Below, one piece after another: positions 59,633 to 64,000 of a stretch of DNA of 64,000 nucleotides. Location of the stretch: assembly GCA_016758965.1 (NCBI GenBank), contig JAEPRB010000016.1, positions 62,001 through 126,000 on the forward strand, given 5' to 3'. Both the position numbers and the translations under genes were made by a program. Numbering within the stretch: the stretch's first letter is position 1; every line of letters begins with the position of its first letter. The notes under the pieces are model-generated. The model had not been told where the DNA came from and ran no database searches. It saw nothing but the letters and a program-made list of their open reading frames with translations. The stretch comes from Circinella minor. Lineage: Eukaryota; Mucoromycota; Mucoromycetes; Mucorales; Lichtheimiaceae.

Positions 59633-60713
59633 GTGACACCCGTATTATATCAGATGGTGCTTCATCCGAATTTTCTCACCCCGCCAAAGCAACACTCCCA
59701 CTTGCATTTTGGAGAGCAGTCCGATTTGGTGTCGTCATTAGCGTGGACAAAAATCGGCATTCTTCTTAAATACTGTAATAACAGGGAAACGCTATTCATT
59801 ATGAGACTACTTTACAAAATGTTTATGGTAAACCTCTTGTTTGGATTTGCGCTCATGCACACAACGATTATTCTTTAATTTCTAACCCTTTGAATTATGT
59901 AGAAAACATCATCTCTGTCCTTCAGCTACTTCTTGCAATCAAATTAGCTCGACCGTGGTAGATAATCTGGTTCGTGGAGGGGTCCTGCGTGGGCACTCCT
60001 TGATTGTTGTTATGACAATTGTACATCCTTCCAGCTAGTGTTTGTCACAATGGTTAAGTTAGGTTTGCTCTTGTTTGGAGATTCGGAAAGGTTGCTTCTC
60101 AGGTGCGTACTGGGTAGATCTGGCTGCATGGTCAGCTTTCTTAGCAATTGTACATCCTTCCAGCTAGTGTTTGTCACAATGGTTAAGTTAGGTTTGCTCT
60201 TGTTTGGAGATTCGGAAAGGTTGCTTCCCAGGTGCGTACTGGGTAGATCTGGCTGCATGGTCAGCTTTCTTAGCTTTAGGACTTTATATGGCTACTTCCT
60301 GCAACCAAACTAGCTCGACCGTGGCAGATAATCTGGTTCGTGGAGGGGTCCTGCGTGGGCACTCCTTGATTGTTGTTATGACAATTGTACATCCTTCCAG
60401 CTAGTGTTTGTCACAATGGTTAAGTTAGGTTTGCTCTTGTTTGGAGATTCGGAAAGGTTGCTTCTCAGGTGCGTACTGGGTAGATCTGGCTGCATGGTCA
60501 GCTTTCTTAGCCATTGAAAAAGCTCATTTGAAAATCCATTGTACCGTTGCTGTGCTTCAGCTCAATTTAGTTTTTATGATCTTACTAGACATTGTGGATA
60601 TTACATTGAATTTTTTCTTTCTTATTGTGTTTAGGGAACAAGTATATAATGTAATATCATCGGATACCTGGAAGGCAAACTACAAGCTTTTGGATCGCTC
60701 TTCAGGCTGTTAG
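59633..60713 (+). pseudogene. Fragments of a membrane-protein-like gene, disrupted by repeats
   Basis: Several short pieces read like one protein: CLEIRKGCFSGAYWVDLAAW appears in each repeat copy in one frame, and the last copy runs on into hydrophobic segments (TVAVLQLNLVFMILLDIVDITL, FFFLIVF) and a polar tail with NVISSDTWKANYKLLD. Stops and frame changes lie between pieces. I do not recognise the family; a multi-pass membrane protein is the best description. The tandem repeat below has multiplied its middle part. Confidence 0.35.
59925..60512. repeat. Nested tandem repeat, 366-bp unit with inner 129-bp duplication
   Basis: A segment starting GCTACTTC (59925) recurs at 60291, exactly 366 bp later. 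Within it, a sequence starting CAATTGTACATCC recurs at 60016, 60145 and 60382, spacings of 129 and 237 bp (sum 366). Copies are almost identical, with a few single-base changes, so the expansion is recent. The GC content is higher than the surroundings. Confidence 0.88.
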
Positions 60714-61809
60714 AATTGTGGAAAAATTGTATCTGTCCTGAAAGATGATTTTTTGAGGATCCACAACTATAGAACCGAAAGTGCGATATATAACTGATGC
60801 GATTTCTGCGTAGAATATGGCAAGGCATGTTACCGTTATGATTTATTTGAAAAATATTGAACATTCAATTTAATCTCCTTCTTATTTTCAACTTCGATTA
60901 ATAAACAAGGTTCCTTGACATTGCTGGGGCGATTGCAAAGACCACAATAAATGACATAGTTTTGCCCTAATGAACATCAGCATTTTGTAAGTAACAGTTA
61001 ATATTTTTGATATTTATGCAATCAGCTCATGGGCGAGTTTAGAACTAATTGATTAAACACATTCAATTGAATATATTTGAGATATAAAGTAGTAATGACT
61101 GACTCGTTTGCGTAAACAATATTCGCATTTCCATTATGTTTTTCCTGTCGTCTCTCTTCTCATACTTATTTCTCTCTCTTCTTTTTATTACATTACTGTA
61201 TATTTGCATATATTATATAATAAAGCTATATTCAGTTCATGCACTCAGCGTAAAAAATTTTATACATTGATTGAACAGATTAAGAAAGCCAAACCAGCGG
61301 ATGATGACTATACATGGAGAAGTGAAAATTAGTTTCACTATAGTTAACATGTATAAAGTCTACGATGGTTTAGCTTTTTTCTCCAAAAAGGGTCTTAAAC
61401 TTTATACCCTATCATTTTTTCACATATTCATAATCTCGTTTCATTTTGTACTGCAAGCAAGTGCCCGTGTGCTGAAGGTTCTGGTCTCTTGAACTATTAC
61501 CATCTTCATGCAAAAAAATTATTAAGTTTGTCATAGGATCACTGGGCTGTGAATAAAATTGGATTTATTGCTAGAACGACGATAACTATTATTCATTCGG
61601 AACTAACTGAAGAGACAATAAAAAAAAGGTTTTTAATAAGTTTTGAAGACACGCTAAGGTATTTGCGTTGATATTTTTGTATTGATATTGGTGGTTTAAA
61701 ATATAATGAGAATACTGTGATGTATAAACAATATCGCTTGTTTTCCATTGATTCATAAACAACTTGTCGTGGTATAATAGGGAAGGGGAAAATAGTGGAC
61801 TAAATTTGA
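60714..61809. other. Intergenic, no gene seen
   Basis: 1.1 kb with only short open frames on either strand. One at 61108-61332 starts with a Cys/Ser-rich hydrophobic stretch but has no support. Confidence 0.4.
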
Positions 61810-63947
61810 TTATTCTACAATTACGTTCGGTTCATCCTTTGGAATAATCACCTCGAGAATTCCATCATGAATGTCGGTTTTTGCCTGTTTGAAGTCGATA
61901 GCCTTGTCAATCTTCACCGATCTTGAGAAGGTTGTAAATGATTCTTTGTGTATCACTGAGTAGCCAAGAGTGCTGCTTTCCGTCTTACGGGTGCCCGATA
62001 CTTTTAATACGTTGGGTAGAAATACCTGAACATGAATTTCTTTTCGTTGGAGACCAGGAATATCAAATCGTAATACGACTGATTTTTCATTTTCCAACAT
62101 ATCATAAGATGGTTCATATATTTGTTCCGATTCGCCCTGGTTGTTGTCCGTCAAACCTTGAGTACTACTATATATTTCCAATATGTCTGTAGTCATAATG
62201 ATGTCTTCTTCGTTATCCCCAAGTGGTACCTTTTCGACAGCATCCCGGTAGCGTTTAATATTGATAGTGCGTTCTTTCTCTGATTCGATCTCCAACTCTA
62301 CTTGCAATTTTTCAATGAACTTTGAGTCATACTCGATTGAGTCATCTTGATCATCTAACGGTATTGGTGATCGATACCCTTCATCCAGTGAAATTACTGT
62401 TTGTTCGTTTGCTAAAACATCGATAAGGTTATAATTATATATAATATGTCGCTATTTTTCAAAAATAAATAAATTAGTAGTCAATATTTTTCTGGCGATC
62501 TCATTTTTTCAGAACAATGATACAAAAAAAATTGTTATTTCTTACTTTCAATGACAGAACAATTAGAAGCATTCTTGCAATTGTATCAAAGTTATTGGGA
62601 GATAATGGAATATATGTTTTGGCGGCTTCGTAGTGATAGTAATGGTCATTGATCTTCTTTGTCGCTTGGATCATAAGGTGATTTCCGTGCCATAATGCCG
62701 TGTAGTTGGTGAATTCACTGATGAGCTCTGGGAATGGTAATTTTTTTTGAATAATATCTAATGTTATTACTCGTCGATCTTTATTTTTTTCTATCGTTTC
62801 GCATACAGCTTTATGTGTGGCCAATAATGGCTTGTCTTCAGCAGAAAATACATCAAAAGTGTTATCGGTGGTTCGTACAATCATGTCAACTTTATCGCTT
62901 TTTTTCTTTTCATCTATTGGAATAAAATCATTTGACAGTATGTAGTGTTCTTTGTAAGCTAGTGATTCTGCTTCAGACCTATATATAATTGCATTATATA
63001 CTTATAATTAATAACTTGTTGATGGTCATACAACCAAAAAATACAATTATAATTCACCACACCGAATGACGTTGTATTGTTTGATTGAAGCAAATGCATG
63101 ATCGAACACCGATCCATATAATACAATTCTCCACCAGTCCTCCAGATTATTTAAAACATTGGTAGTATTATTCCAAAATAATGAGCTATAAATACAACGA
63201 TAAATTAGTTTGAATACTACCAATATACATCCATTTTCACCTCACTAAATCTTCCTTTTATTCTGCTAATAAAGTGAAGAATTAAACGTACACTTGATGA
63301 AGCGCACTTCTGATGAATTCAATATTTGGTGAAACATTTTGTTGCATAAATAATCGAATCTTTAACGCGTTGAAATCGTCAAGAGTTTTACATCGACGGA
63401 GACGAGCCAGACAGAGAGCTTCCTCTTTTGTAACAACAAATTCAAACTTTAATGACTTCAAATAATGTCTAATTGTTGATTGTCGTCTTTTTGATAGTTT
63501 CATCTTCATGATATCGAGGTGATTCCTTTTGCCACTAATTACATTGTTGTAGAAGATTGGTTGAAAAGAGTTCCATTAATTTCGCTAAATCCTAAACTAT
63601 CAGAATAAAAAAAAAGTTGCTACATACTGCTCTTCATATAAATGTTCTAACTGTTCGATCCACGTCATTCTTGAAAATTGGTTAATCCATTTAGCAAACT
63701 CGAGGGTGGCTTCATCGTGTTTCAGTGTGTCGTCCGCGGTGTTATCCTCATCAGCTATTTCATCATTTTCTTGACCATTTGATTGTGTGACCTAATGGTG
63801 AGAGTGGTACATGAAGAGCAGAAATAGATCAGTAAAATGTTACTGAGTATAAATATTCAAACTGAATGCATAAATCAAGTAATATAAGAAAATAACTTGC
63901 TTGTTCACGGTCAAATTGCTTAATTTTTTTTGGAAGAGATGCTTTCT
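61810..63947 (-). CDS. Multi-exon hypothetical protein with C-terminal Hsp20/alpha-crystallin domain (partial)
   Basis: Exons I can place: 63947-63901 (5' end uncertain), 63791-63628, 63534-63294, then 63185 to about 63060 (frame join not resolved), about 62985-62524 and 62411-61810. The N-terminal part is unrecognised (FAKWINQFSRMTWIEQLEHL; EEALCLARLRRCKTLDDF; VLNNLEDWWRIVLYGSVFDH) with a Lys/Asp-rich middle. The last exon encodes an alpha-crystallin domain: YEPSYDMLENEKSVVLRFDI, PGLQRKEIHVQV, NVLKVSGTR and a closing DGILEVIIPKDE. The first intron seen would be GC-AG (donor GCAAGT at 63900). If the join at 62523/62411 is right, the Hsp20 domain belongs to one large protein; if not, it is a small heat-shock gene on its own. 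The start may lie beyond the window. Confidence 0.55.
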
Positions 63948-64000
63948 CTATGATATATTATTATATATTTATCAATAAATAACCATCACATACACACAAC

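Noticed and set aside
1..64000. CRISPR arrays, bacterial operons, rRNA or tRNA genes
   Set aside because: No regularly spaced direct repeats of the right size, the genes carry spliceosomal introns, and I found no cloverleaf or rRNA motifs by eye.

Overview
The window looks like nuclear DNA of an AT-rich, intron-dense fungus. Most genes are split by short GT-AG introns (about 45 to 140 bp) with GTAAGT-like donors. The gene set (Met30/SconB-type F-box WD40 protein, Mub1/SamB-type MYND protein, Ssd1-type RNB protein, nuclear-encoded mitochondrial uS3-like protein, RTC4-like domain) is fungal. I infer an early-diverging lineage, Mucoromycota being the best guess, from the style of introns, low-complexity tracts and mobile DNA; no marker here settles it.

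Layout. 1-4041: the 3' end of an unknown gene, then a TBC-domain Rab GAP (minus). 6763-10505: a segmental copy (block A) holding a thaumatin-like gene, a decayed ubiquitin-like/RING gene and a truncated SEC17 first exon. 12642-31396: mostly housekeeping genes: Met30/SconB-like F-box WD40, DUF202 membrane protein, CAND1, an RGS protein, Mub1-like MYND protein and mitochondrial methionyl-tRNA formyltransferase. 31397-36570: intact SEC17 (alpha-SNAP) and block B, an inverted near-copy of block A. 37317-38092: a non-autonomous TA-flanked Tc1/mariner-like element. 39417-42610: block C, with an apparently readable ubiquitin-like gene and a third thaumatin gene. 43744-52120: a zinc-knuckle protein, uS3m, a small CCCH protein and an Ssd1-like protein. 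52833-64000: repeat-rich accessory DNA containing a broken hypothetical gene, a 3.7-kb terminal-inverted-repeat element with MULE/OTU-like and RTC4-like decayed genes, a 366-bp tandem repeat, and a multi-exon gene ending in an Hsp20 domain.

Functional themes. Met30-like and CAND1 both belong to the SCF/cullin-RING system, and Mub1 is a ubiquitin-ligase partner in yeast. The duplicated family adds a ubiquitin-like plus RING architecture. The TBC GAP and SEC17 act in membrane traffic; FMT1 and uS3m in mitochondrial translation. There is no sign of co-regulated clustering of these housekeeping genes.

The most noteworthy parts are the three-copy thaumatin/UBL-RING block with its inverted arrangement, the MITE that split one copy, the 3.7-kb element whose OTU-like domain has lost its catalytic cysteine and which also carries an RTC4-like gene, and the Hsp20 domain at the end of an otherwise unrecognised protein. 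Exon borders were placed by eye from splice signals and reading frame.
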